A stretch of 64,000 bases of DNA from Saccharina japonica. Lineage: Eukaryota > Sar > Phaeophyceae > Laminariales > Laminariaceae. The notes beneath the pieces were generated by a model. The model saw only the letters and a list, made by a program, of their open reading frames with translations, was not told the origin of the DNA and did not search any database. The stretch covers positions 505,219-569,218 of the forward strand of contig MEHQ01002765.1 of NCBI GenBank assembly GCA_008828725.1. Reading direction: 5' to 3'. A program made the position numbers and the translations under genes. This document shows, in pieces, positions 58,447 to 63,973 of the stretch (position 1 is the stretch's first letter; every line of letters begins with the position of its first letter).

Positions 58447-61030
58447 TAGCTGCTGCAGCTAATCATGTCCACCACAGCAAGCTGTAGATGTACGTGACAC
58501 GCTAAGCCACACAAACACCGTCCGCTGATCTATGTTACACTAAAGGGAGGTCCAATGGGAGGAAGTGCGTCTGTTCCCATCGTTACGATCAATCAACTCA
58601 CTGACAATGTTTCAGGACCGGACGGGTAGTAACCGGACTCGCAACAGTTCGCTGCGAAAATATGTACCAGGTACAACGAGGCATTCCGCATGGTTGTACA
58701 CTAGGGTGCTACATCGTTGCGATTACCCTCCGACTGTGGCAAAGACAAGCTTCGACATCGCACACGCACACACCCCCCACGCACACGAAGAGCAAGGAAA
58801 CGAAAGGGTTCGTAGCCCCGGACGGAGGGCGAACAAGTGTACGAACGTAGAGTTTTGCGGTCCAGAACATGAAGATGATGACTAAATCCTACTACAGGTG
58901 TATACTCAGTGCACCGTGAACACTGATTCCTCCATGTATATGTACCAGGTGCGCATATGGACAAGCGCCCATGATCATGTACCGGGGAGTTGAATCCCTA
59001 AAACCAGCATTGGCGGTGCTTTTTGTGCAGCCGATCCGGAAATAGTCCCTAACTTATGTAGTTACTGTAATAATTTACCTCGACGGCTGTTGTTGTGTCC
59101 GAGTATTTCATAAACACCCACACAACAGCTGAGGGAGATTAATCAGTCAGGAATGACCAGATTAGTTTTTGGTTTGTGTTTATGGGTGTTTTGGTCATGT
59201 CGAGACGAATATGTGCTCTGCTCGCCAATATAGGGCCCGTGTGGGAGTTTGCGTAGGCACTTGAACCCGGTCTATTTTTTCAATACCGTATTGGACAAAT
59301 ACTAGCCATCGTGTGCATTTAGTGTCGCAGTGCTCATAATATTACGAAGTGTACCGCCGTATCCAAACTGTACAAAGTATGCCACGGTATCGCCTATCGC
59401 CATATTTGGTTTGTATACCACATGCGATGATTTAACGGGTCGTATACCCGCCTTACATCACACGTTTCGTGGTTCGTTTAAACGAACCCCTAAGTCCAAA
59501 GTATGGCCATCTCGCCACTGGGGCGGAAAATTCCATTCAAATATCTATTGTAGTACAGTAGCACACCTTATCTGCGAGAAGCTGACGTTGACATGCTTGA
59601 AATCGGCTACAGCTAAGTACAATATAAACAACATCATCAGTAGTCCTTAGTAGAGTATACGATTTTAGGCTTAACATCGCCAAAGAAATGCCACCTCGAT
59701 GGAAACAGCACAAATCAGCCCGACCAGGGTAGCGTTCCGCAACCATGTTCGATTCGAGCTGCCAAATATACGCCGTTACTATTTTCTCCACATCACCAGC
59801 ATCACACATACTGCTCGAATGCATGCGGGCAACCCGGTGTGGCTACATGTAGCGTCTGCGTACGTATGTGCGTTGGTCAGCCTAATTCCATTTACTGAAC
59901 GCGCCGCTCAACCAATGGACGCTGCTGTGGCGTACGCGATACATCGTACGTGGGACGCGATATAATACGACGATGTCCGAGCGACGTAACGGCGATTTCG
60001 GCATGCGTGCCTTCGAATACACCAAAACATTGGTCCATGTTTCTTCTTACGGATAAAAGGGGTGGATACTGCATGCAGCAGCAGCAGCAGCAGCAGCAGT
60101 ACATACATACATGTTCACCACCCAAACAAGTCGTATCGATCGTTGAACGCGAGTACGTGAACGACACCCCCCAGGCTCTCTGCGGCACTTTTTTCTTCCC
60201 CTGCATCTACTGTACCTGTATCGTTATCCATGAGTGCAGGATTAGCACGGAGGGAGACTCCGCCTTAATGACCGCATCATCCCCGCCCTTGATCTTGATG
60301 GGACTGCCGCTCTTGCCCGCCGTAACGCTTTCCACGCGATCCGTGTACGTACCATCCGAGAGGAAGACCGTGTCCCCGGCCTTAGCCTTTCCCAGAGCAT
60401 CCGGGAGGTTGTATACCTTTATGGCGACAAAGTTGTGCGGGAGGGGGTCGGGGTGGTGGGGGGGGGGTGTCAAAATCCTACATACGACGTCTCAATGATG
60501 AAGCACGTTGGCCTATCAATGATATACGCACATATTATCTTTTTGTTTGGGTTTTGAAGCGTTTGGCGAAAGAGATTTTACACGTACAGCGCCAGGGGGT
60601 ACATACATATGCCACCGAAGTGCGTAGTAACGCCCCATGGCGTATGCCGCGGTCTTTGTTCGGTTGGATGCGGTTGAGCTGCTATCCAACAGCAGCGAGC
60701 GATCAGTCGCGCGACCACGCACAGGCTACTGGGTGGTGAGCACCTGTGTAACATTTCTAGAGTACTGTAGATGGATACGGCTGACCTGTTGTTTTACGGT
60801 ATCATAGTGCGCTGCAGTATGTACTGCAGTAGTAGCAGTCTACACATCACATACAACAACTTGCAGTAACACACCTTGGTATTGGAGCTGAAGCCAGAGG
60901 AAGATGTCCACTTCCCACTCGGCGTCACCTTGTAGACGGTTGCCGAAGCCTGGCGGGTGTTCTGACCAATCACAAGAAGCACCACCAGCAGCAGCGGCGT
61001 TACCGGCAGAGCCCGAAAGAAGGTCGGCAT
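24946..61030 (-). CDS. Gene B: secreted parallel beta-helix (pectin-lyase-like) protein, complete, 8 exons
   Basis: Spliced CDS complement(join(24946-24991, 26070-26182, 28780-28867, 30381-30568, 33661-33805, 56201-56346, 60216-60416, 60875-61030)), 1083 nt, 360 residues plus TAA. Residues 1-30 form a signal peptide: Arg6, hydrophobic TPLLLVVLLVIG (11-22), likely cleavage after QASA. Exon 2 opens like many lyase-type beta-helices (AKAGDTVFLSDGTY, then GSPIKIKGGDDAVIKAE and LHSWITIQ-GF). Coils follow to about residue 345, then a Cys-rich tail ending DADC. Lys245 (VDIKEG) and Arg272 (SVRGDG) sit on successive coils. The protein is probably exported to the wall or extracellular space. Catalysis is not shown. 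Introns are 458, 3869, 22395, 3092, 1513, 2597 and 1078 bp. All junctions are GT-AG. Confidence 0.88.
25640..25890 (+). mobile_element. M2 MITE, decayed
   Basis: Keeps GACCCACTCGGACGA, CATCGCCATTGGAG, GGCACTCGCCCGGGTAGC and the end CCCGTAGCACCAGTC. It lies in gene B intron 7. Confidence 0.55.
26070..26182 (-). CDS. Gene B exon 7
   Basis: 113 nt, acceptor TCTGACAG, donor GTGAGT. It encodes VYGNSINHAEMGSMSVTAMP then QGVVCDNTCKNGACRID-G. It is identical in length and phase to gene A's exon. Confidence 0.9.
26566..27243 (-). mobile_element. Three M1 MITEs head to tail
   Basis: 26566-26805 has both ends. 26806-27053 lacks the left TIR. 27069-27243 keeps only the right half. The first two share CATACTAGTAATAGACTCAGG and so form one subfamily. 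Confidence 0.7.
27244..28779. other. Gene B intron 6, mostly unique
   Basis: No MITE. The + strand stretch 28366-28448 reads like one beta-helix coil (IDDCDIYRNSQHRLHIKL) but has no convincing splice context. Confidence 0.4.
28780..28867 (-). CDS. Gene B exon 6
   Basis: 88 nt, acceptor CTCGCAG, donor GTGAGG. The split codon reads Ser where gene A has Arg. It encodes NNDMKDCLGVGVRLGGGE then VDGHQYGQSND, ending in phase 0. Confidence 0.9.
29469..29718 (-). mobile_element. M1 MITE
   Basis: Starts GACGCGTGCTACGGTAGAGG and ends TCGTAGCATGCGTC. Another M1-like end (CTACGGTAGACG) abuts it on the left. Confidence 0.85.
29727..30290 (+). mobile_element. Old M1 MITE carrying a Harbinger-type hairpin
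   Basis: Diverged M1 interior (TTCCGACGAGTTTGGGTTA) interrupted at 29901 by the hairpin MITE, resuming TTAAGAAGCCCGA at 30098. Confidence 0.65.
29901..30097. mobile_element. PIF/Harbinger (Tourist-like) MITE, 197-bp hairpin, TSD TTA
   Basis: The terminal inverted repeat begins GGGCCCGTTTTAACGAAGAA and is repeated inverted at the right end. TTA flanks both sides (29898-29900, 30098-30100). A TTA duplication with GG(G)CC termini is the hallmark of PIF/Harbinger and Tourist MITEs. The arms also pair internally (CATTGGTCAACACRCGCACC) around an AAGATCCTAATCTT centre, so the whole element folds on itself. It lies in gene B intron 5. Confidence 0.85.
30381..30568 (-). CDS. Gene B exon 5
   Basis: 188 nt, acceptor CCCATAG, donor CAG/GTGCAA. 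It encodes WTHGEDRSNGIVIRDN, VIATHGSECVDIKEGSYGN and NKCSDQCEEKSGCFSVRGDG. It carries Lys245, Arg272 and five Cys residues, making it the most conserved exon of the pair. Confidence 0.9.
31371..31628 (-). mobile_element. M1 MITE (TSD ATAC)
   Basis: GACGCGCCCTACGATAGATA start and TCGTAGCATGCGCC end. ATAC occurs at 31367-31370 and 31629-31632. Confidence 0.82.
31955..32215 (+). mobile_element. M1 MITE, decayed
   Basis: Recognised by GAAGTGCACCATGTGTTTTC, AAGTCAGACGAGTCTGG and GCTACCTTTGTCGGAGC; both ends are eroded. Confidence 0.5.
33661..33805 (-). CDS. Gene B exon 4
   Basis: 145 nt, acceptor TCGAGCAG, donor CAG/GTGATA. It encodes TECVRLKNFVVNAAITGNSI, KYCGVYDFAFDEGGKN and GEGIYIGTSSTQ. It is separated from exon 3 by 22,395 bp of repeat-filled intron, so the splice needs RNA support. 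Phase and sequence both match gene A. Confidence 0.88.
34273..34704 (-). mobile_element. M1 MITE, enlarged or interrupted
   Basis: GACGCGTGCGACAACGATAG start and TTATCGTAGCTTGTGTC end. The extra length includes a C-rich run at 34447-34463 and unrecognised sequence. Confidence 0.5.
35093..35342 (+). mobile_element. M1 MITE (TSD TTGG)
   Basis: GACACATGCTACGATAGAGG start and GTAGCACGCGTC end. TTGG occurs at 35089-35092 and 35343-35346. Confidence 0.87.
36034..36756 (+). mobile_element. Composite M1 tract interrupted by M3
   Basis: M1 pieces from GGCATGCTAGGGTGGAGGTG to CCGTAGAGTGCGTC. They include two left-half copies (around 36034 and 36430) separated by the M3 element at 36157. Confidence 0.5.
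36157..36406 (+). mobile_element. M3 MITE
   Basis: GAGCAATCCCACGGTAGGGC start and CCCTACCGAGGGATGGCTC end. AGTGCTATT occurs near both edges, but no clean 4-bp duplication. Confidence 0.8.
36850..37096 (-). mobile_element. M1 MITE with duplicated flanks
   Basis: TAGTGCTACGGTAGAGGTAG start and TCGTAGCATGCCTC end. An about 80-bp flank (ATCCTCACCCGGGG to CCACGCATG) occurs on both sides at 36770-36847 and 37097-37172. Confidence 0.75.
37170..37565 (+). mobile_element. M1 fragments
   Basis: Two or three overlapping left halves (ACGCATGCTACATGCAGTAG; GTATGGTAGAGGTGCGGCAT) and one interior with AAGTCCGACGACATCGGG. It is ended by M2 at 37566. Confidence 0.45.
37566..37852 (+). mobile_element. M2 MITE (TSD CTCT)
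   Basis: AACTGGTGCTACGGTAGGGG start and TATCGTAGCCCCACTC end. CTCT occurs at 37562-37565 and 37853-37856. Confidence 0.85.
37890..38398 (+). mobile_element. M1 MITE hosting another M1
   Basis: The host starts GACGCATGCTACGGTAGGGG and ends TCGCTGCACGCGTC. It is split at 38050/38301 by a younger copy. Confidence 0.75.
38051..38300 (+). mobile_element. Nested M1 MITE (TSD AGCA)
   Basis: GACGCATGCTACGATATAGG start and GTAGCACGCGTC end. AGCA occurs at 38047-38050 and 38301-38304. Confidence 0.88.
38399..40031. other. Gene B intron 3, unrecognised stretch
   Basis: Contains a CAA run (38758-38792), a T3-like remnant (39498-39623) and otherwise no identifiable feature. Confidence 0.45.
39498..39623. 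mobile_element. T3-like remnant
   Basis: GTAAATTGGACCACATATTG left and TGTTTAGTCATGGTCCATC right. A T3-like arm is also seen at about 40540 (TAAGTTGCACCACATATTG) and at 33250-33293 (TACTGTGGTCCTCCATAAC). Confidence 0.45.
40032..40531 (+). mobile_element. Two M1 MITEs head to tail
   Basis: First copy about 40032-40294, second 40295-40531 without its left TIR. They share the TGATCATTAAGG subgroup marker. Confidence 0.7.
41631..41855 (-). mobile_element. M1 MITE (TSD CGTG)
   Basis: Starts GACGCGTGCTACGGTAGAGG and ends TCGTAGCATGCGTC. CGTG occurs at 41627-41630 and 41856-41859. Confidence 0.88.
41856..43067. other. Gene B intron 3, unrecognised stretch
   Basis: No gene, MITE or tandem repeat identified. 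Confidence 0.45.
43068..43230 (+). repeat. D165 dispersed repeat, copy 1
   Basis: Shares with copies 2 and 3 the order AAATGCAAGAA / CCGTAG / GGGAGGGGG / GATCCGAGGTACGACTA / GGGAGAGGG. Function unknown. Confidence 0.55.
43637..43800 (+). repeat. D165 dispersed repeat, copy 2
   Basis: AAATGCAAGAGGCAAGAACC, GGGGGAGGAGAGG, GAATCTGAGTTACGACTAGG. It sits inside a decayed M1. Confidence 0.55.
43821..43985. mobile_element. T2 MITE
   Basis: CCGACCCACTCATAAGAAAC start and TTACGAGAGGGCCGG end. 165 bp, closely matching the copy at 49017. Confidence 0.72.
45060..45170 (-). mobile_element. M2 MITE fragment
   Basis: GAGTACGGTAGGGGGGGTAT followed by ACTCGTGCGAGTGG; the rest is missing. Confidence 0.5.
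45194..45465 (-). mobile_element. M1 MITE with CCTGCATGCAGG terminus
   Basis: GACGCGGGCTACGATAGAGG start. The right end carries CCTGCATGCAGG (45437-45448) before CTACCGTAGCATGGGTC. Confidence 0.7.
45532..45748 (+). mobile_element. M1 MITE, right end missing
   Basis: GACGCATGCTACGGATAGAT start. It runs to TAGGAGCCCG, where the next element begins. Confidence 0.65.
45749..46262 (-). mobile_element. M1 MITE hosting another M1 in its TIR
   Basis: Only 20 bp of its left TIR (to GATAGAGG) precede the insertion. It resumes GAGGTAGCACC at 46020 and ends TCGTAGCATGCATC. Confidence 0.8.
45769..46019 (-). mobile_element. Nested M1 MITE (TSD GAGG)
   Basis: GACGCGTGCTACGGTAGAGG start and TCGTAGCATGTGTC end. 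GAGG occurs at 45765-45768 and 46020-46023. Confidence 0.85.
46769..47332 (-). mobile_element. Old M1 MITE split by a younger one
   Basis: Left part 46769-46889 (GGCGTGGTACGGTAGAGACA). Right part 47140-47332 ends GTACGTAGCATGCGTC. Confidence 0.6.
46890..47139 (+). mobile_element. Nested M1 MITE
   Basis: GACGTATGCTACGCTAGAGG start and GTAGCACGCTTC end; flanks are not clearly duplicated. Confidence 0.78.
47333..49016. other. Gene B intron 3, unrecognised stretch
   Basis: No gene identified. A small hairpin, CCGTATCAC (48930) with GTGATACGG (48948), is the only structure seen. Confidence 0.45.
49017..49186. mobile_element. T2 MITE, TA target
   Basis: CCGGCCCGCTCATAAGAAAC start and TCTCATGAGAGGGCCGG end, TA on both sides. 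170 bp. Confidence 0.75.
49357..49519. mobile_element. T1 MITE, TA target (Tc1/mariner-like)
   Basis: CAGGACACATAATAAGAAA start with its inverse (TTTCTTATTAGGTGTCCTG) at the end and TA on each side. 163 bp, non-coding. Confidence 0.75.
49537..49635. mobile_element. T3 mini-MITE
   Basis: GGGGCCATAGTAAATAGGACC-type left arm and GTTTACTATGGTCCCTCA right arm. Confidence 0.6.
49872..50126 (-). mobile_element. Nested M1 MITE (TSD ACCA)
   Basis: GATGCGTGCTACGATAGAGA start and TCGTAGCATGCGTC end. ACCA occurs at 49868-49871 and 50127-50130. Confidence 0.87.
50246..50493 (-). mobile_element. Nested M1 MITE
   Basis: GACGCGTGCTACGGTAGAGG start and CCGTAGCATGCGTC end. Flanks ATAA and ACAA differ at one base. 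Confidence 0.85.
50621..51578. other. Gene B intron 3, unrecognised stretch
   Basis: A TA/TG microsatellite at 51248-51270; nothing else recognised. Confidence 0.45.
51579..52101 (+). mobile_element. M1 MITE hosting another M1
   Basis: Host left part GACGCATGCTGCAGTGGACA to 51682; right part resumes AGTAGTTCGACACG and ends in a diverged TACAGCACGCGTC. Confidence 0.65.
51683..51939 (+). mobile_element. Nested M1 MITE (TSD AGTA)
   Basis: GACGAATGCTACAATAGAGG start and GGAGCACGCGTC end. AGTA occurs at 51679-51682 and 51940-51943. Confidence 0.82.
52170..52712 (-). mobile_element. M1 MITE hosting M2
   Basis: GACTCGTGCTACAATAGATC start. It resumes after M2 with CCCCAAATCGTCGGAATC and ends CTATCATCGAGTC. 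Confidence 0.6.
52244..52515 (+). mobile_element. M2 MITE nested in M1
   Basis: GACTGGGGCTACGGTAGAGG start and TATCGTAGCACGCCTC end. The right end looks M1-like, so a recombinant terminus is possible. Confidence 0.78.
52986..53532 (+). mobile_element. M1 MITE hosting another M1
   Basis: Left half CACGGCAGAGGTGCACCATG to 53105; right half 53381-53532 with TTCCGACGATGTTGGG and CGTAGCACCCGTC. Confidence 0.6.
53106..53380 (+). mobile_element. Nested M1 MITE with CCTGCATGCAGG terminus
   Basis: Starts GACCCATGCTACGGTAGCC followed by the palindrome (53124-53135), and ends TCGTAGCTCGCGTC. Flanks AGAT and GGAT match at three of four bases. Confidence 0.7.
53861..53960. mobile_element. T3 mini-MITE, 100 bp, TA target
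   Basis: TGGAGGATCATAGTTAATAG start and TATTAACTATGGTCCCCCCA end. The inner AGGACC/GGTCCT also pair, and TA flanks both sides, as for Stowaway/mariner-type MITEs. Confidence 0.75.
54128..54419 (-). mobile_element. M1 MITE with CCTGCATGCAGG terminus
   Basis: GATGCGTGCTGCGATACGGG start. The palindrome at 54391-54402 precedes CTATCGTAGCGTACGTC. Confidence 0.65.
54550..54745 (+). repeat. Short direct repeats
   Basis: TTCGGCGCAGTTCTAAGTTC (54550) and TTGGGCGCAGTTCTTAGTTC (54707), about 38 bp each, 157 bp apart, each followed by AAGGGT(T/G)CAA. Confidence 0.5.
54747..55281 (+). mobile_element. M1 MITE hosting another M1
   Basis: Host from ACGCATGCTACGATACAGG to 54914, resuming TATTGCAGCACAAG and ending TCGTAGCACGCGTC. 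Confidence 0.75.
54915..55172 (+). mobile_element. Nested M1 MITE (TSD TATT)
   Basis: GAGGCATGCTACGATAGAGA start and GTAGCACGCGTC end. TATT occurs at 54911-54914 and 55173-55176. Confidence 0.85.
55452..55699 (-). mobile_element. M1 MITE, type copy (TSD TGTT)
   Basis: Intact 248-bp copy used here as reference. It starts GACGAGTGCTACGGTAGAGG and ends in the complement, TCGTAGCATGCGTC. Landmarks from the right end inward: GTGCACC-like stretch, GAGGAGCTC/GGAGCGTCAT, CCTCAC, GGAGGAAA, TGCCGGATG, GAAGTATACTC, TTCGTCAC, GTCCGACGAAT, GGGTTAAGGAGCC, CGATCGTTCAG. Flanks 55448-55451 and 55700-55703 are both TGTT. It has no coding capacity. The plus orientation is defined as the one carrying GTCCGACGAATTTGGG on the + strand. 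Confidence 0.88.
55897..56100 (+). repeat. CAA-rich microsatellite
   Basis: About 200 bp of CAA/ACA units with ATA, CAG and GAC interruptions, ending just before gene B exon 3 (in intron 3). Confidence 0.9.
56201..56346 (-). CDS. Gene B exon 3
   Basis: 146 nt, acceptor TTGGGCAG, donor GTGAGT. It encodes GFKVDGMHDSKNKKSSYVNK, CVRVEGTGRSGDDPLEGF and VMKDMTVKNC-G. It follows exon 2 to read ITIQ-GFKVDG, a standard beta-helix transition. Confidence 0.9.
56381..56720 (-). repeat. tRNA-derived SINE, one copy with A and B boxes plus a truncated copy
   Basis: Read on the minus strand, 56672-56592 gives CCCCGATAGCTCAGCAGGTA (A box) and GGACACGGGTTCGAATCTC (B box) about 35 nt apart. The anticodon and T stems pair poorly, so it is not a working tRNA. 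A second copy of the A-box end and its upstream tail (GATCAATTACCCAGCCCAG) lies at 56381-56455. Confidence 0.65.
56879..57045. mobile_element. T1 MITE, TA target
   Basis: CAGGACACCTAATGAGAAGC start and TTTCTTATTCGGTGTCCTG end, TA on both flanks. Shares GGGAGTCGTTAT with the copy at 49357. Confidence 0.75.
57241..57388. repeat. Imperfect inverted repeat, possible small MITE
   Basis: TTTTTTCATAATTATTGG near 57250 pairs with ATTGGAAATTATGGGAAAA near 57370. TTCCAAGATTTCCAAGATT tandem units lie between. No duplication seen. Confidence 0.35.
58205..58450 (+). repeat. CAG/GCA microsatellite
   Basis: Two blocks of AGC repeats (58233-58330 and 58407-58446) in gene B intron 2. A further seven-unit CAG run lies at 60075-60098. 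The poly-Ala and poly-Gln frames are not genes. Confidence 0.9.
60216..60416 (-). CDS. Gene B exon 2: first beta-helix coils
   Basis: 201 nt, 67 codons, phase 0 at both ends. The acceptor is ATAAAG and the donor CAG/GTACAG. It encodes VYNLPDALGKAKAGDTVFLS, DGTYTDRVESVTAGKSGSPI and KIKGGDDAVIKAE to ITIQ. The AKAGDTVxLxDGTY pattern is the usual opening of lyase-type beta-helices. The acceptor is the weakest part, since C-rich sequence extends upstream. Confidence 0.85.
60875..61030 (-). CDS. Gene B exon 1: start codon and signal peptide
   Basis: 156 nt, 52 codons, phase 0 at the donor AAG/GTGTGT. The ATG context is CACGATGC. It encodes a signal peptide (MPTFFRALPV, then TPLLLVVLLVIGQNTRQASA) and the mature start TVYKVTPSGKWTSSSGFSSN. 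This is the only hydrophobic N terminus near the beta-helix exons and it joins exon 2 in frame. Confidence 0.82.
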
Positions 61031-62233
61031 CGTGGTACTGATGTACGTAGTGTTGTGTACCGTGTGCTTCCGAGATATCTTGCGCCGTTTGTCGGTGGGC
61101 GTGTCGAAATGAACTCCCCTCTTCCTAGTCCAGGACGGCCACTTTGTTCACAGGGAGGAGGTTAGATCGACCTCCAAAGACCACGTGTGCAGGGAGAATG
61201 GTCGACTAAGCCTGGCCGGCCTAGAAGTATACCTGGTATCGTTTTATCTCTGCTGATCCTCACGTAAGTACTGTCCACTGTTCGGCGATGTATGATCGGC
61301 GGAGCTGATCGGTGTTTGGTTCGTTCTCGGGGCGTTAAGATCTGTGAATTATTAACGCGGTGGAAACTGAACGACCTGCGTGTGCGTTTTTTCGCGTTTG
61401 CCGCCGTGTTTAGGGGATAGCAAAAAAAAAACGTTCGAGGGTTTGAACTTGAAGTATCAAGCCCTACAGACCGAAGAGGAGCGTGTACCCAGAGTACAAA
61501 ACCCCGGTGTACAGGTGGCATGGCCCTCCGTCCTTCGAGGTCAAAGGGGCCAGGGATAACGACATCGACACGGGAGGGACGTGAATGGCTTCAGAGACTG
61601 ATGTTGTTGTTGTTGTGGTTGCTGCTGTTGGTGTTGTTGTTGATGTCGTTGTTTTTATCGACAAGAAAGGTAAAAAAACGAAGCACGCGGTAAATACTGC
61701 CTACTTCCATGTTCCACAGCGATAGACTTATACAGCTTCATATATATATGTGAGAGTTTTGTGCCCAAGCGTCGCCCGAGTATGGTATATATATAATATT
61801 ACTACCTGGTGAGTACGTAGGTGCTTCGAGATTCCATCACTGCTGCTATACGTAAGCATAAAAGCTGCGACACGATGTGTGGGTTTTGTGATCACGTGTC
61901 TCCGGGTATCGTATACAAGCGACAGCTGCCTAAGGGATTGTGTTACTCCCGTCGCTGTGTACATATATACATGCTGCCATGTAAGCAAGTATACTGCACA
62001 TAACTAAAAAAATCGTGATAATAACAACGACGTTGTTTGTACTACTGTCTGCAAGTACAGATTTACAATGTGTATCACTACAGGCAGGCTCGTCTATGTC
62101 CTTCTGTTTCGTGGCCATCGTGGCCAGCGTGTTTGCACGGTGCAACCATTCATCGTCGTGTACTCCATTTAACTTGTAGTTTATTTTACAGTAGAATAAT
62201 ATTATTTTGATACTTATGTTGTTATTTACAGTA
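61031..62233 (-). promoter_or_regulatory. Gene B upstream region
   Basis: Must hold the gene B promoter and 5' UTR. No clear TATA or initiator motif was recognised near 61031-61120, so no site is called. It ends at the T1 MITE. Confidence 0.3.
61600..61650 (+). repeat. GTT microsatellite
   Basis: GTTGTTGTTGTTGTGGTTG with GCT and GTC interruptions, upstream of gene B. Confidence 0.8.
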
Positions 62234-62453
62234 CTGGACACCTAATATGGAACAGGAAATATGGGATAGGCCGGGGATTGCTTATTTGTGATAGGATGCT
62301 TTCTACACTAATTTCCACATAACCACTCCCGAATTTCTTATTTTCCTCTAAGTATGAGCCTGAGTTTTTAATTGCGCGAAGCGCGAGCATTTTGTTTCAG
62401 TGATTTTTGACGTGAAAAAGAAAGGCTTTTCATTTTTCTCACGACGTGTCCGG
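62234..62453. mobile_element. T1 MITE, diverged
   Basis: CTGGACACCTAATATGGAAC start and GTGTCCGG end with TA flanks. Shares ACTCCCGAATTTCTTATTTT in inverse orientation. Confidence 0.6.
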
Positions 62454-62689
62454 TACTGTATTTTATTATTATTGACCTTGCCTTACGTTTGAAGTGCTAT
62501 CGGGAATTGTTTGTGATTGATGATCGTCATTTCTTACCAACGTGCACGTTCACAAAAAAACAGGAGTTACCTCCTTAAGGTCACAGGGACAAATGGCGTG
62601 AACGTGGGCCTTAAAAATATACCTGTTTATATATTTACTACAGTATATACCTGGGATATATATATATTCATCCCATTCATTATCTTCGC

Positions 62690-62850
62690 ACTTCTGTCCC
62701 TCTCCCGTCATAGTGGCAACTCAGATCCGGGGTCACAAAGCAGGCTCTTCTCCCCCCTCCCCACTATGGTTCATGCCTTGATGCTAATCGCGCAGAGGGC
62801 TCAGCGCCCCCAACGCTCGTCGATATTCATCGATTTTTGCTAATTCACGC
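62690..62850 (-). repeat. D165 dispersed repeat, copy 3
   Basis: Inverse orientation: CCCTCTCCCGTCATAGTGGC, AACTCAGATCCGGGGTC, CCCCACTATGGTTCATGCC. Confidence 0.5.
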
Positions 62851-62894
62851 TCTCACGCTTTCGGCTAGTCAATATATTGTGTTTACGAGAAACA

Positions 62895-63020
62895 TACCTT
62901 ACGTGACTGCACTCGGGGGGGCTCGAACTCACGACCTTGTCTGCTACAGGGAAGGGGTTCACCTGGCAGTCTACAATGCACTCTAACAAAGAGGATGCAC
63001 GAGGCTCATCGTGTAACAAA
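62895..63020 (-). repeat. Possible tRNA-like SINE head
   Basis: On the minus strand CGTGAGTTCGAGCCCCC resembles a B box, with a weak A-box-like TAGACTGCCAGGTGAACC upstream. No cloverleaf could be drawn. Confidence 0.3.
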
Positions 63021-63402
63021 CTGACACCGGAGTCCAGTTCGCCTACGTACGAACATGTCTGTATTGAAACGAAGGTGTACATACTGCAGGGTTAGATTGC
63101 TTAGACTGCTGGGTTTCAGTACGTGACACAAGGCCGGTTCCACTCAAAAGCTCAAAATACACACATACGAGTCGTACATTCTTCCTGCCTCAGTAGTTAT
63201 TCCTGCACGTATTCCTAAGGTGGCAATATATCGGCATGTATGCCGTAGGCCATGCTTGGGTTATTTATGGGTGAACTAAATCAGTTTTAGCTGACACAGT
63301 TAGTGTGAATGAGTTCAAAGAAGTATCAGCAGACGACATGGAGGATCTACCTGATCGTCGATCTGGAACCTGACATTGCTGATATTAAACGTTCCTCCAA
63401 TA

Positions 63403-63510
63403 GGAGGGACCATCATAGTAAATAGGACCGAACACTGTTAGAAAAAAATAGGGATATATATATATATATATATTTGTCTATACCGTCAGTGCTATTGACT
63501 ATGGACCCCC
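63403..63510. mobile_element. T3 mini-MITE
   Basis: GGAGGGACCATCATAGTAAA left arm and CTATTGACTATGGACCCCC right arm, around a TA microsatellite. Confidence 0.6.
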
Positions 63511-63749
63511 GAAACAGACATACACCCGTATCCCCTCAGGCGTAATACGATGTTTTTATCCTAACCAAGGTGATAATTGCTCATGCTAAGTACTCGTAAA
63601 ATACAGTAGGGCCTAGTTTTTTTTCACGATGATGGTGCTTTCATCGTACAGCGCGAGGTATTTTCCGTTCGAGGAAAGACGACGAACGGAGCTCGAAGGA
63701 TTCAGAGCATCTATGCCGCGTACGAAAGGAACACCCTCTATTATTGTTG

Positions 63750-63973
63750 ATTTTGGCAAGACGTTTCACCCAAAAAACTGATTTAGAGAGGAGTGAAGGT
63801 GAACTTCGATGAACAAACAAATCCCAGGACCTCGGTTAAACAAAACGTCATCGTAATGTTGCGAATAACAAGTATGACATTATTATGACACAAAAAAAAA
63901 GTTAAAGAGCCTCGCCCTTTAGAAAAACAAATTAGCCTGAAGGTGCTGTGATCCCTACCGTATAGCACGCGTC
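63750..63973 (+). mobile_element. M1 MITE, decayed
   Basis: Inner landmarks (CACCCAAAAAACTGATTTAG) and a right end CCGTATAGCACGCGTC; the left TIR is missing. Confidence 0.5.

Noticed and set aside
62895..63020. Functional tRNA gene
   Set aside because: Only a B-box-like segment is clear; acceptor and anticodon stems do not pair.
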